A DNA stretch of 64,000 bases from Prostheceraeus crozeri (lineage: Eukaryota; Platyhelminthes; Polycladida; Euryleptidae), in assembly GCA_907163375.1 (NCBI GenBank), contig CAJQUW010004639.1:24746-88745 (forward strand). The letters run 5' to 3'. Made by a program: the position numbers and the translations under genes. Shown one piece after another: positions 11,217 through 21,296 of this stretch. Below the pieces are notes generated by a model. It was given only the letters and a program-made list of their open reading frames with translations. It was not told the origin of the DNA and ran no database searches. How positions within the stretch are numbered: the stretch's first letter is position 1; every line of letters begins with the position of its first letter.

Positions 11217-11746
11217 GAGAGAAGTGTGTTATGTTGCGTGTGGCGCGTGAGTGTCCTCCCATTTCATTCCATACATCAATTCGTCTCATTGATAGAGACA
11301 GGTAGAACTCATGGTTCTCATAACGTATGCAATGGAAAGTTTTAGGCAACCTTCGACAGTTGGCTAAATGTCGCCCTGGCGCGAATGCATACTACGTTGA
11401 GACAGAGGCAATCACTTGCAAACATGACGCAGAGAGGTTTAACAAGATTGACCATTGCCGAATGTCCCTTGCGGTATACATAGCTACGGGTTTCACCGCC
11501 GCCCTTTACAGGAACGCCCGTCGAAAGGAAGTATTACACCGAACTTCATTTGCAACGTTCAAGTTGACTGATAGCAGATTCAACTTAATGATAGTATTCG
11601 CCAGTCCAAAGACTGCCCAGGGCAAACCGCGTGGAGGTTCTATCATGTCTTGCCCCATGGTGGCCCTTAAGAGAGCCGATGGTCCGTTCTCGATGTCAAT
11701 GGTGTCAATTAAGTTGACTATTGGCTGGAATAGTCAATGGGTATGA
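11108..11746 (+). CDS. Small spliced Polinton gene of unknown function, element A
   Basis: Two open stretches of 65 and 139 codons lie either side of a likely 99-nt intron (donor GTGAGT at 11247, acceptor TTTTAG ending at 11345); the frame is continuous across it. The first exon has AYTSDTGIAIDCD and cysteines; the second has KCRPGANAYYVETEA and a basic RNARRKEVLHR. The end of the frame reads through the histone-stem-loop module in antisense and overlaps the 3' end of the 84-codon gene. No family is recognised. The same arrangement is kept in element B (33333-33971). Confidence 0.5.
11662..11677 (-). terminator. Histone-type 3' stem-loop after the 84-codon gene, element A
   Basis: On the minus strand GGCTCT-CTTA-AGGGCC fits the metazoan consensus GGYYYUNHUHARRRCC exactly, with ACCATC before it and ACCATGGGG after. 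It lies about 41 nt beyond the stop at 11718. Confidence 0.75.
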
Positions 11747-11972
11747 CGGTTAGGTTGTCATAGACCCTATACCGCCTAGGTCGTGCTGGTGCATCTGGCA
11801 CCTTTCGGATGCGAGTGGTATTCGGAGTCCATACCTCATCCGTCCAAACGATCTTCTTAATCTTCCCATACTTCTCATCCTCTTCATCCCACTCGTCGAG
11901 GATGATGAACTCGGGAATGGCGTTGTCTTCATCGATGAAGACGGGAATGTTGTCGGCAGATGTCGCTTTCAT
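11718..11972 (-). CDS. Unrecognised 84-residue acidic protein, element A
   Basis: Encodes MKATSADNIPVFIDED followed by a strongly acidic block (ILDEWDEEDEKYGK) and a basic, Pro-containing C-terminal third ending YDNLTVIPIDYSSQ. No family is recognised and there is no membrane segment or signal peptide. The ATG lies about 40 bp after a TATA box at 12013-12020, and a histone-type stem-loop follows the stop. The copy in element B (33107-33361) is about 90 percent identical and also open, so the frame is under protein-level constraint or recently duplicated. Confidence 0.72.
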   Translation of the reverse strand: MKATSADNIPVFIDEDNAIPEFIILDEWDEEDEKYGKIKKIVWTDEVWTPNTTRIRKVPDAPARPRRYRVYDNLTVIPIDYSSQ

Positions 11973-12012
11973 CGTGACTTCAAATTGAATGAGAAGCGCT
12001 ACAATCTTCTGG

Positions 12013-12020
12013 CTTATATA
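12013..12020 (-). promoter_or_regulatory. TATA box of the 84-codon gene, element A
   Basis: CCCTATATAAGCC on the minus strand, about 40 bp before the ATG. It is identical in element B at 33059-33066. Confidence 0.75.
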
Positions 12021-12193
12021 GGGTTTTCAACAATGAATTGCTCAACAGCGAATCAGAATGCTTCAGGGATAGCAATCGACTGCATAACGTTCAAGTTGAC
12101 TGATAGCAGATTCAACTTAATGATAGTATTCGCCAGTCCGAAGATTGCCCAGGGCAAACCGCGTGGAGGTTCTATCATGTCTTGCCCCATGGT

Positions 12194-12208
12194 GGCCCTA
12201 AGAGAGCC
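12194..12208 (-). terminator. Histone-type 3' stem-loop after the 88-codon gene, element A
   Basis: GGCTCT-CTT-AGGGCC on the minus strand, about 30 nt past the stop at 12238. The loop is three bases instead of four, unlike the other five copies in the window. Confidence 0.6.
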
Positions 12209-12237
12209 GATGGTTCGTTCTCGGGAGTAACGTCATC

Positions 12238-12504
12238 TTACACCCTACCAATTCTGCTGAGAGAGTCTTTGACTCTCTCTTTGGTAGCAGTGTCGACTTC
12301 CACGCTAATTAGCACGTGGCTAAAAAGTGGAATGTAGCGCCATTCCGTTGGATTGACAACAGTTGCTGTCACCGGATTGCCAATCCGAGCAAGATTATTG
12401 TAAACTCTGTCTTGCTCCTCTAGCCTGACAAATTCCTCAAATAAATTTCGCGGCCTTAACTGCGGTCCACGAGGAGAGCTGACTTGACTGTTCGGCGTCT
12501 GCAT
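12238..12504 (-). CDS. Unrecognised 88-residue protein, element A
   Basis: Starts MQTPNSQVSSPRGPQLRPR, a Ser/Pro/Arg-rich lead, then a mixed-charge region (FEEFVRLEEQDRVYNNLARI) and ends VKDSLSRIGRV. No family is recognised. A TATA box at 12536-12543 precedes it by about 30 bp, and a histone-type stem-loop follows within 30 nt of the stop. The B copy at 32574-32840 differs at only a few residues. It sits between two other stem-loop genes, suggesting joint timing of expression. Confidence 0.72.
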   Translation of the reverse strand: MQTPNSQVSSPRGPQLRPRNLFEEFVRLEEQDRVYNNLARIGNPVTATVVNPTEWRYIPLFSHVLISVEVDTATKERVKDSLSRIGRV

Positions 12505-12535
12505 GATTGAAATGAAATGAAATGAGAGGCAGTGG

Positions 12536-12543
12536 TTTATATA
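12536..12543 (-). promoter_or_regulatory. TATA box of the 88-codon gene, element A
   Basis: GGGGTATATAAACC on the minus strand, about 32 bp before the ATG. It is identical in element B at 32535-32542. Confidence 0.78.
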
Positions 12544-12668
12544 CCCCTCTAACGCGACGCAACGTTCAAGTTGACTGATAGCAGATTCAACTTAATGATA
12601 GTATTCGCCAGTCAGAAGACTGCCCAGGGCAAACCGCGTGGAGGTTCTATCATGTCTTGCCCCTAGGT

Positions 12669-12684
12669 GGCTCTCAAGAGAGCC
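12669..12684 (-). terminator. Histone-type 3' stem-loop after the coiled-coil gene, element A
   Basis: GGCTCT-CTTG-AGAGCC on the minus strand: a perfect 6-bp stem and 4-nt loop with ACC on the 3' side. After removal of a 60-nt intron at 12737-12796 the hairpin would lie about 56 nt past the stop. Confidence 0.72.
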
Positions 12685-12800
12685 GATGGTTCGTTCTCGG
12701 GAGTGTCGTGATGGGGTGGTGAAGGCGGGCAAAGATCTGCAATGAAAATGATATGTATTAGAATAGGATATACTATCTTATTTACTTTTCACTTACCAAG

Positions 12801-13967
12801 TTAGCCATCCTTTGGCAGTCTCGCGCGCTTTCTGACAGAGAATTTGTGCAGATGACTGCGCATTCTCAGGCTGGCATGTAGGCATTTCTTAGTTGGATGG
12901 CCGTTATAGCAAATTATAGACTCGTCCAGACTTCGGTTGACGAGTACTTCACCGTCCAAATGATTATCCCGAATAGGGATGTGAAACTCAAACAACCTAT
13001 CCTCATTCACACGATTCCACTCATCCCTCATGCGCTCCAACTTCTCAAACGCCTGCCTCTCATCACCCCGCCGAGCCACAGTCCTCTCCAACTCAACATT
13101 CCTCGCTCTCAACACACTCATCTCCTTCATCATCTCCTCAAACTTCGCTTCTGCATCTCTCATTCTTCTCTCCGCAGCACTCGCCCTCTTCTCACAGTCA
13201 TCATTCTTCTCTTCCAACACTCGCGTCTTATTCTTCAAATCAGTCACACTACGCCTCATTCGAATATTCTCATCCGCTACCTCCTTCGACTTCAGTTCCT
13301 TCTTTTTCAACTCATCCAACTCCTTCACGACTTCATCCTTCACCTTCTTCAAACTCTCATACTTATTCACCAACAAATCATGCGCCATCTGCTGCGATAC
13401 ATGCCTCTTCTCTTCATCCTTCAACCACCTCGCCGACTGCACACGAATCCCACCACTCTTCACTTTTGGGGAAGATGAGCTCTGCGGGGGGTCGGTGATG
13501 ACAATGTTTGACACCTCCGACGACGAAGAGCTCAACTTCCTCACACGCTTCCTCACACGCTCCCTATCTAAATCCACATCATCCTCATCATCACTCTCAA
13601 GCACTGTCTTTCGCCCAATCTCAGCCTCCAACGACGCAACTGCTCTCGCCAACTCATCATTCTCAACAACATTCTCAACCTTACCCTCTCGCTCTATCGC
13701 CAACATTCGCTCCCTCTCTTCAACAATCAACTGCGTGAATCGCAAGTCATTCACCAAACCTCCACTACAGTCAGCATGCACTCTGTAAAAACGCGCCTCA
13801 TCCTCATCACCCTTCAACACTCTACACTTCACACACGCAACCCTATTCAGGATAATCATGCGGTCGGTGCCCGCCTTCTTGACATGCGCCTTGGCGTCCG
13901 CACTGCGATTGATTCGCCCACAGGTACACATTTTAATATGAAATTTGCGGTTCTTATCGTTAGCCAT
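12801..13967 (-). CDS. Cys-rich coiled-coil protein next to the terminal repeat, element A
   Basis: 388 residues. The N-terminal 75 hold a zinc-site-like pattern: CTCG near residue 13, VACVKC near 44 and FYRVHADC near 60. An acidic and serine-rich middle follows, then a long coiled coil (roughly residues 195-320) and a C-terminal block with KKCLHASLR and basic RKRARLPKDG. It is a distant homolog of 31098-32297 in element B with the same layout but little identity, whereas the rest of A and B is nearly identical. Splicing is likely at both ends: a leader intron 13987-14548 and a 3' UTR intron 12737-12796 starting 4 nt after the stop. Function is unknown; DNA-end binding or a terminal-protein role would fit its position but is speculation. 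Confidence 0.75.
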   Translation of the reverse strand: MANDKNRKFHIKMCTCGRINRSADAKAHVKKAGTDRMIILNRVACVKCRVLKGDEDEARFYRVHADCSGGLVNDLRFTQLIVEERERMLAIEREGKVENVVENDELARAVASLEAEIGRKTVLESDDEDDVDLDRERVRKRVRKLSSSSSEVSNIVITDPPQSSSSPKVKSGGIRVQSARWLKDEEKRHVSQQMAHDLLVNKYESLKKVKDEVVKELDELKKKELKSKEVADENIRMRRSVTDLKNKTRVLEEKNDDCEKRASAAERRMRDAEAKFEEMMKEMSVLRARNVELERTVARRGDERQAFEKLERMRDEWNRVNEDRLFEFHIPIRDNHLDGEVLVNRSLDESIICYNGHPTKKCLHASLRMRSHLHKFSVRKRARLPKDG

Positions 13968-13986
13968 GCCTGAGAGTTCTTGTTAA

Positions 13987-14548
13987 CTGTAAGATAATGA
14001 AATTTGTATAAGTTTGGAATCATGTAGTACAGTCATATTCCTAAAGCATTACACTTAGTAAGGAATGATAGATTTGAGTATAGTGAGTGGCACTCGATCC
14101 CGTCGACAGCCCGAAGGCCTTATACTGATCACTAGGGAAGTGAGAGATCTTCCCCGATACCCACTCTTTACAGCTGAAGACATCATTGTCACTGCCCCGA
14201 AGTGGTAACAGCAACGCCGAGTCAAAGGTAGTGATCAGTAGCTGGGATCTAACCCCTCAAAGCTGCCTTAGACTTAGTTAAATTTCAAATCTGATAGCAG
14301 ATTTGAACTCAGCATACTTGAAAACCTTAGTCTACATGCTAAAACTTTTAAAAAACTGAAAATTAAGAATTTTTAAAAATTCTGCATTTTACTACTCATA
14401 CTACTTTTAAAAAATTTTATCAGTAGTAAAGACACTATCAAACTCTATCATACAAACTTTGAAGTAAGAAGATAGCTTGCCTACTTCAAAAGATAGAGTC
14501 CTTTGAAACACCCGATATCGGGAGCTCAGAGCGACGACCGTCGCTTAC
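13987..14548 (-). other. Probable leader intron of the coiled-coil gene, with hairpin, element A
   Basis: On the minus strand a GTAAGCG donor lies about 40 bp after the TATA box at 14590-14597, and a TATCTTACAG acceptor lies just before the ATG exon. The intron contains a perfect 10-bp inverted repeat (TTCAAATCTG, 4-nt loop, CAGATTTGAA) at 14284-14307 and AT-rich DNA, with no open frame. Element B has an unrelated leader intron in the same place. Confidence 0.5.
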
Positions 14549-15813
14549 CTCGTCTTTCGATGAAGTGATCAGACTTACGTTGTCGGGGGTTTATATATGC
14601 TCGGAAGAAAACTTAAAATGGCTCTATCTCCGAAAGTATTCATCGTAGCGACATGCGGTTTGTTGCAAACGATTCGTCTCATCATTTTCTATCACATGAC
14701 ACCATTCTCATATGACCACGGGAAGTTGGTCCGTCAGCACAAGTCCATGTAACATGCCACAAGTGAAAAAATTCCTAAGTGTGAGAGCTCCAGTGTGGTG
14801 ATTATTTTGAAAAATTTGAAACTTCCGAATTTCGACCTGGGACCTTTACCAAAACATTTTTCATCAAATTTCACTGACCGCCCCTCCCCCCCCGTTCACA
14901 GAAATTTGATGAAAAATGTTTTGGTGAAGGTCTCAGGTCGAAATGCCACACTTTGGAAAATTTTCAAAATTTTGTCCATACAAAGTCACTCTGACACTTA
15001 GGATTTTTTCAGGTGAGCTCCAACCTAAAATCTTGTAACAGCTCTAACTTTTGAACGGCTGGTCCGACTGACTCGCAACAAAAAATGTCGTCGTGCAGTT
15101 TTTTCTCCTCTTTCAAACGAGTAGCTGTAAGACAAAATCCGTCCACTAGAACCAAAGTTAGAAGATTGCTGTCGGGGGGGGGGGGTCCGTGAAATTTGAT
15201 GAAACAAACTTTGGTGAGGGTCCCAGGTCGAAATGACACACTTTGGAAAATTTTCAAAATTTTGTCCATACAAAGTCACTCTGACACTTAGGATTTTTTC
15301 AGGTGAGCTCCAACCTAAAATCTTGTAACAGCTCTAACTTTTGAACGGCTGGTCCGATTGACTCGCAACAAAAAATGTCGTCAAGCAGTTTTTTCTCCTC
15401 TTTCAAACGAGTAGCTGTAAGAAAAAATCCGTCCACTAGAACCAAAGTTAGAAGATTGCTGTCGGGGGGGGGGAGGTCAGTGAAATTTGATGAAACAAAC
15501 TTTGGTGAGGGTCCCAGGTCGAAATGACACACTTTGGAAAATTTTCAAAATTTTACCCATACAAAGCCACTCTGACACTAAGGATTTTTTCAGGTGAGCT
15601 ACGACAGTCCACCCTCCCAACCTGGCCGGCACACCACGCCAACCTGGACAGCACATCACCGAGCGCTACGACGGCCGGCCAGAGGGGGGGGACGTCAGAC
15701 TCGAAGCAACACGACACCACAACCGACACGACGGACAGGAGGGGGGGGACGTCAGCGACTTTTTCGACGGCGGCCATATTGCGCTATCCAGAAATGGAGT
15801 TTTACTTACTACT
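14454..15813. repeat. Terminal inverted repeat of element A, with internal ~290-bp array
   Basis: 14454-14800 is the reverse complement of 63650-64000 in element C. 14815-14960 is an internal inverted repeat around CTTTACCAAAACATTTTTCA that could fold into a long hairpin. 14996-15583 holds two units of a roughly 290-bp tandem repeat, each with an 8-12 base G tract; a third begins after. 15600-15790 is GC-rich with two G-tract/GACGTCA motifs (15691-15697, 15749-15755). Short open frames here are products of the repeat and are not genes. Confidence 0.85.
14590..14597 (-). promoter_or_regulatory. TATA box inside the terminal repeat, element A
   Basis: CATATATAAACCCCCGAC on the minus strand. The same box with the same downstream sequence occurs in element C at 63855-63862, so the promoter belongs to the terminal inverted repeat and would fire inward from either end. 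Confidence 0.72.
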
Positions 15814-18800
15814 CACGTAGATTTTTACAACAGCACGGAATGCTTTACTCAAACCGGTGATGCTGAAACGGACATCCAATGGTGCTGCATCTTTTGACCA
15901 GAGAAAAAATTGGGGGGAGGACTGCACAAGAGCCGTATCGTGTAATAATATTTCCCCAAATGTCATAGACCTGTGGATTTCAAGAATTTTCATTATTATT
16001 TTTTCCGTCTGTCAACACTTTATGCTGATATCATGCTGACTTATATGTAAACAATAAAAAAAGACTGAGACGCTCTCAATAAAGGCGCCTTTTGACCTCC
16101 CTTTTCTATTGTCTGTGACATTAAACCGCACGCGCATTCGAAAGCTAGCAAAGTAGATGGGATTTCTGCTCGGTGCTCGCAGTCAAATTTTTATTATGCA
16201 TAGCACCCTGCAACATACTGTGTGATACTCCGAGTTCAGTTTCATCAGCCTGACCATCATCAGAGGAATAGTGGTAATGTGTTATACATAAATTGAATAT
16301 AATAATATACATGAATCATTGATGAATTATTTAGTGCAACTTTACACCGCAATGAAAAATATGAAATTAATATAATGTAAGTTAGGCCTTAACTTATTAA
16401 GTATGCTGCATAGAATTACAAAACTTGTCCTAAATTATATATTTTTAATTTTTTTAAGTATAATTTTCAATTGTACATTTCTAGCCTACACTGCAATGAG
16501 GTTATCTAAATTACAATTTCTACAGATGATGAGTCGTGGGCTACCCACCGATCATATTATTCGTGGACCAACAGACTATTGAATAAAGGCATTAACAAAT
16601 AACAATAACAACCTAAGCTAGCCTATATACACTTTAATATTCAATAAAGCAATTGACATCTTTATTGATACGGTATATTTGGTTACATAGCCGATACCCT
16701 TTCCATGTTCGAGTAGATACAGGCCCTATAAGCTATTTAGAGGCATACGCTGTCCAGTTTCATATTCAAGCTTTGTTAAAAAGCTTATACTACTATTCGG
16801 CCCCTGTGACGGCTAATTAGGTATATCATCATCACTCATGTGGTCTTATTTAATGTAGCCTCGTAGTAGACTGGTTGCAGGCTAGGCCAATTTATATTTA
16901 GCCAGTGCGGGAGATCTTTATCTAATTTAACCAATCCTGGCTATAACTTTATTTTATCTTTCAGAGATAGTCAATTCATGCAAAAATATATGACAAGTAT
17001 GTTATTTGTCATTATATTAGGCTATTATCAATTTTATTATTAACTTAAGTCGTTGCTTGTTAATGAAAACTAATTTGATGATTGTAGCAAGCCTCTAAAG
17101 GCCACACCGTTATCCAAAAAACCCATTCAACGGATCCAGGATAGATAGAACCTGAAATTGAAGTCGGAGCCGGAGCCGAGCCGAGCCGGAGCCCTTCACA
17201 TCAGTGTCGTGGAGCCGGAGCCGGAGCCGATGAGATAACGCATCGGCTCCACAGCCGTGGTTGACAACTATAGATTTCATGTCACTCCTTCTAGCACTGT
17301 AAATGCATGGCCAGTCATTCTTTTCAGGCACCCGAGGAAGGTCGTGGACCGAAAGCTCGTGCGACTACAATAAATTTTTCGAGCCCACCAAAGTGTGTTT
17401 TTTGCGCTATTTTTCCAACATGAGCTTTGCATTGTTTTAGTACAGTAGCACAGTGTAGCATCGTTGCAGAACCCTGTTTACAGAGTGGATTTACGCTTGG
17501 TGAACATGTTTAGCGAAAACTATCGTCAAGTAGATACCGAGTAGCCTCCTTATACGATGAACAGTGTTAATAAGAAATTGCGTTGTGCTGCTTCACCGGG
17601 CCTACTAATTTCAAGTCCACTTTACAATTTTGATCCTCCCAGTTCCTCTCATGCCTTCTTTTTACGCATTGAATTTTGATCTGAAAAATTCTTCACAAGT
17701 TCCTCGTGAACATGCAGAAGCATCGATGCAAAAACCATGCAAAAAAACCCTTAACAGCACTAAAAGTTGTTCACCTCTTCATTCGACAATGTGCATAGTG
17801 TTAATGAGAATTGAATGATCTTTAATTGGAATACGTTTGTCAATAAATTAATTAAGATTGAAGCATCGTTACAGGAAGTCGTTTTAGATCTCTCATAGCG
17901 GCGACAAAACTCCATTACGGAATCAACAAACTTGGAGATGAGAAGGAAAGCTAGAAATTTAAAAATGACTCATTCTTTTCCATTACACGAGTATCAATCT
18001 ATTATACGGAAAAGCCGTCTATCTAAACTATCACCGACAAAAGTTCAGTGGAATAGTCTCCCATACTCTGGTGATGACGATGGCAAATACATTAATTTCA
18101 ATGGAACAAAGTGCGCTCAACCATTGCGAGTAAACAAACCAAATATGACACGGAACATCAACTGTATTACGATATTCGATTACATGACCTCGTGAAAAAT
18201 GATACACAAGAGATTGTGTCGTTCCCTTCCGGATACTAATTTGTTCATCTGCCGAATTTGCTTCTCATTCATGTTCTCGGTTCACAGATAGAACTTCAGA
18301 AATTTTATGCATGGAGGCATTACAAAGTCAGAAGTAAACTTATATAATGTGGTAGGTTAATGTTATGCTCATAGAGTAGGGATATATCTACTACCTAATA
18401 TATCTACTCATATGGTTATGCTTGTTACATAAGCCAGTGCCGCAAAATTATAGAACTCGGATGCTTAACCGGATTCTTTTAGAATGTACAAGTTCTCTTA
18501 AACTAACAAACCAAGGCTAATGATACCCTTCAGTGACGGTCCTTTCAAAGCAACATTCATTCTAATCGATATTATTGCCTTCTGCTTGGTTATTGGTTAA
18601 TATGACTACATAGATCCTGGGATTGTACAGTCATATTCTCAGGGTTGAAATTCTTATTCTCTAAAAATGGCAGAATTCAGTCCAAAGTAAAAAAAATGGT
18701 CAAAGAACCACCAAAAATGGAAAAAAACTACCAGCACAACAGATAGGGCTTTCTGTTCTTCATGATAGTCAAGTTATCAATGCTGACCGAGAATTTAACT

Positions 18801-19105
18801 CAGATCTTCTAGACATTTTCAGCATGCGGCGTATACACAATCCTAGGATTGAGACGTTCGAGAAGAATTCGTTCGATTTCGGGTTCGCTGTTCGGGTTGA
18901 CGGCGTTTGAAATCACGGAAGAAGTTGCAGCATTAATGGATGAAAAGAAATACCACTGTTTTTCTAAACGTACATGATTGCTTCATAAAGAATTGAAATG
19001 AGTAAACGTAAATTACGTATAGACAGTCGTTGCCAAATTCAACAAAATTATATGTTTAGAAAGCTCATGTTCTGAAATTGCTCCTGTGAAAATTTCATGA
19101 CATAC
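15814..19105. other. Stretch without recognisable genes
   Basis: AT-rich intergenic DNA with no convincing coding region on either strand. It holds a short GGAGCC-rich microsatellite (17164-17231). At 17330-17385 there is a short motif (CCGAGGAAGGTCGTGG, then CCGAAAGCTC) of the kind seen near the tails of some retroelements; I cannot assign it. Confidence 0.5.
17164..17231. repeat. GGAGCC-type microsatellite
   Basis: Imperfect tandem GGAGCC and GAGCC units interrupted by about 25 bp, in a GC content well above the surroundings. Confidence 0.75.
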
Positions 19106-19500
19106 TAATAATAATAATAAGCGTTTATTTCGAAAACAAAAGGATAATACAAGAAATCTCCAATGGAAATCGGGGAGATTGATAGACCTAGCATGTACAT
19201 CATACAGAGAAAAGTTAATGCGGTGAAAATTCAAATCGAATTGTTATAGCACGTGAAACATGATAACAGAAATCCATTTATTCTTCGTATGGCTTTGACT
19301 CGAGGAAGAATCAAACTTTTACTGCGCTGTGATGAAGGAGGAAGGAGTCGATGCAGGATATGATTCGAATCGTTCAGTGCTTGGTGAAACAGACGCATGA
19401 AAAGTTCTTTCAGACGTTGGCACATACGGAACATAGAGCACTCATCACAAGTTTTAACATTAACACCATGAATTATGCGATAAGACCTTTTACACAGCAA
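19106..19500 (-). mobile_element. LINE 3' end fragment (CR1/L2-like)
   Basis: On the minus strand the translation has HRLLPPSSQRSKSLILPR and INGFLLSCFTCYNNS, the arrangement seen at the very C-terminus of CR1/L2-type reverse transcriptases (Leu-Pro block, Arg-rich strand, NSF-like and W/YN motif). It is followed by a (TTA)n tail at 19106-19121, typical of a 3' end of this LINE group. No catalytic domain remains. It could be the 3' end of the same LINE whose ORF1 and endonuclease parts lie at 22944-24738 on the same strand, separated by later insertions. Confidence 0.5.
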
Positions 19501-19780
19501 CTCGAGCTTTGAGCTCTGGACAATACCTGAATTAAGGGAAACATGAGACGCATAATCAATTATTGAACGTATACTCTAAAGATAGCAGTCAGTAGACTAA
19601 CTAATGTTTCAATCTTTTGCAATTTGTTTGGAATTCAATTCTCATTTTCATCGCTAACCAGAAAGCGTGACTCATCACTCTCACGCATGCATAACTGACA
19701 TGAACACTGACGAGAACAATGCTGTGTAATCGAAGGACATCGAATCCATTCATTTCATTTGTCTTGTGCTTCTCAATAAC

Positions 19781-20765
19781 ATGCAAACTGCTGTACTGAA
19801 AGCTTACCAGAAAGGCTATCTCAAGGGTCAAGCTGAGGCTTTGATCCGAAGTGGTCGGCCAGTTGCCAAGGTGTCGCGACAATTAAAGGTCCCCAAAAGT
19901 ATTATTTACTTTTGGTTGCCAAGAGGCTGTCAGCGACCTGGTGGAAAGTCCACTGGCCGACCAAGGCTGACTTCTCGCAGGTCAAATCGCTACATCACCA
20001 GTGTGATCGATAGTGATCTCTCTACCTCTTTATCTGAGCTTTCAGCAGGCTCAAATTTTTCCAGAACAACTGCTTGGCGACGACTTAAGGAGTTGAACTA
20101 CTACAGTCGTAAGAGACCATCGAAACTGAATCTGTCCAAACGACACAAGAAACTGAGACTCTGTGGTCAATGAAACGTTGGCGGAATCAGTGGTCACGTG
20201 TTCTTTGGTCGGATGAGGCAGCTGTCCGATGAAAACTCAAAGACGGACGTCTCCGCCTTTGGCTTAAGTATGGGCAAGACATTCCTGATCGTTGTTTTAC
20301 ATCGAGGAGTGAGGACGATTGCAGGAAGTTGCTCATCTGGGGAGCCATTTGCAGTCATGGTCGCAGCCCATGGCATGTTTTGAGGGAAAACATGAACTCC
20401 GAACGCTGCTACATTCGAGTACTCGAAGAACATGTTTATCCTTTAGCATTCAGTTAAAGTGATCCATTATATGATTGGATTCTCATGGATGACAGTGCTC
20501 CATGCCATCGTGCCAAGGCAACTCAATTGTTTAAAACACAGGCAGGAATACGATTTTTAGACTGGCCGGCCAGGTCTCCTGACTTGAATCTAATCGAGAA
20601 TGTCTGGCCTATCTTGAAACGAAGAGTTCGTCGACGAATTTGTCCTGGAATAGTGAGGCAGGAGTAGAGTCAGATTAATCAACGGATGATCAGAAATGCG
20701 ATCAGCAGCATGCCTCATCGCATCAGCAAGGCTATAGAACTTAGAGGAGATGAATCTGGCTACTA
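19781..20765 (+). pseudogene. Tc1/mariner-type transposase, degraded
   Basis: The translation shows an N-terminal helix-turn-helix (KVSRQLKVPKSIIYFW), a GRPRL hook, a second helix-turn-helix, and the catalytic region with WSDEA, LMDDSAPCH and ARSPDLNLIENVW, giving the DD34-type triad of Tc1 elements. Length is close to the usual 340 residues. A frameshift near 20170 and in-frame stops at about 20238, 20455 and 20666 make it inactive. Terminal inverted repeats were not recognised in the flanks. Confidence 0.85.
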
Positions 20766-21296
20766 GGAAATGCACCCATAAGGACTAGGGCCCTTACTGG
20801 GTCAACATACAGCAAAGAAAAATATTTGATGTGATAAAGGAAACAAATTAATTCAGTTATAGTTAGGAGCTTACTGTTTACTATAAAATGTTGCTGTTTT
20901 CACTAATGTCTAACCATTTATGAAACGGACTGCATATTCAGCGCGCGACTTGTTTCGGCCAGCTCTCATTCAGGCACTACACTTGACTGAATTGCACATA
21001 TAGAATCACGAAACGAACATTTATCAGATTGACAATGACATGACACAAGACTGAAGACAACAAAAATGGCATTGTAGAAATCACAAACTGCAGCACAATA
21101 GATAATTGTGGGGGAGGAGTCTGCTTAATGCTGTGGCTACGCAAATGTCTGCAAGCAACATTGACTTCGAACATTGGACGGGGCATTATGGATATCACCA
21201 AGGTAAAACCAGATCAATCACAAATTCCTTTTGAACATATAGATAAGGGATAAATCTTTTGATAGGCAGGGGTTCAAGAATATGCAAAATATGACG

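Larger units (their letters stand above)
11553..12712 (-). repeat. Three copies of a 140-150 bp regulatory module, element A
   Basis: Copies lie at about 11553-11700, 12083-12232 and 12562-12712, each after the stop of one minus-strand gene. Read on the minus strand, each starts CGAGAACGR, carries a histone-type stem-loop and then GGGGCAAGACATGATAG. Further on come a CAGTC/GACTG hairpin and a perfect AAGTTGA/TCAACTT inverted repeat with a 12-nt loop. The distal part sits upstream of the next gene's TATA box, so one module may serve as 3' processing signal for one gene and promoter region for the next. Confidence 0.85.
1..15813. mobile_element. Polinton (Maverick) element A, partial, runs off the window start
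   Basis: This is a self-synthesising Polinton: a protein-primed DNA polymerase B, an adenain-type protease, a double-jelly-roll capsid gene and a terminal inverted repeat lie together. The outer tip at 15796-15813 reads inward as AGTAGTAAGTAAAACTCC, the same tip as element B, and is followed outward by CACGTA as the possible target-site duplication. The other end, with integrase and ATPase, lies before base 1. Its body is nearly identical to element B; the two polymerases differ by roughly thirty residues over 1150 by eye, so the copies are recent. It is broken, with about four or five damaged genes in the visible part. Confidence 0.93.

Noticed and set aside
12897-13788. Plus-strand frames of 193 and 252 codons
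   Set aside because: Shadow frames of the coiled-coil gene on the minus strand; low-complexity Ser/Leu/His translation of a charged coiled coil.
14091-14280. Possible structured small RNA near the terminal repeat of element A
   Set aside because: Several short complementary words but no stable fold I could trace by eye and no match in element B; it lies in a probable leader intron.
15009-15820. Several open frames of 60-98 codons with FRPGT, VLVDGFCLTATRLK and similar words
   Set aside because: They are translations of the 290-bp terminal tandem repeat, recur in every unit in A and C, and have no coding signature.
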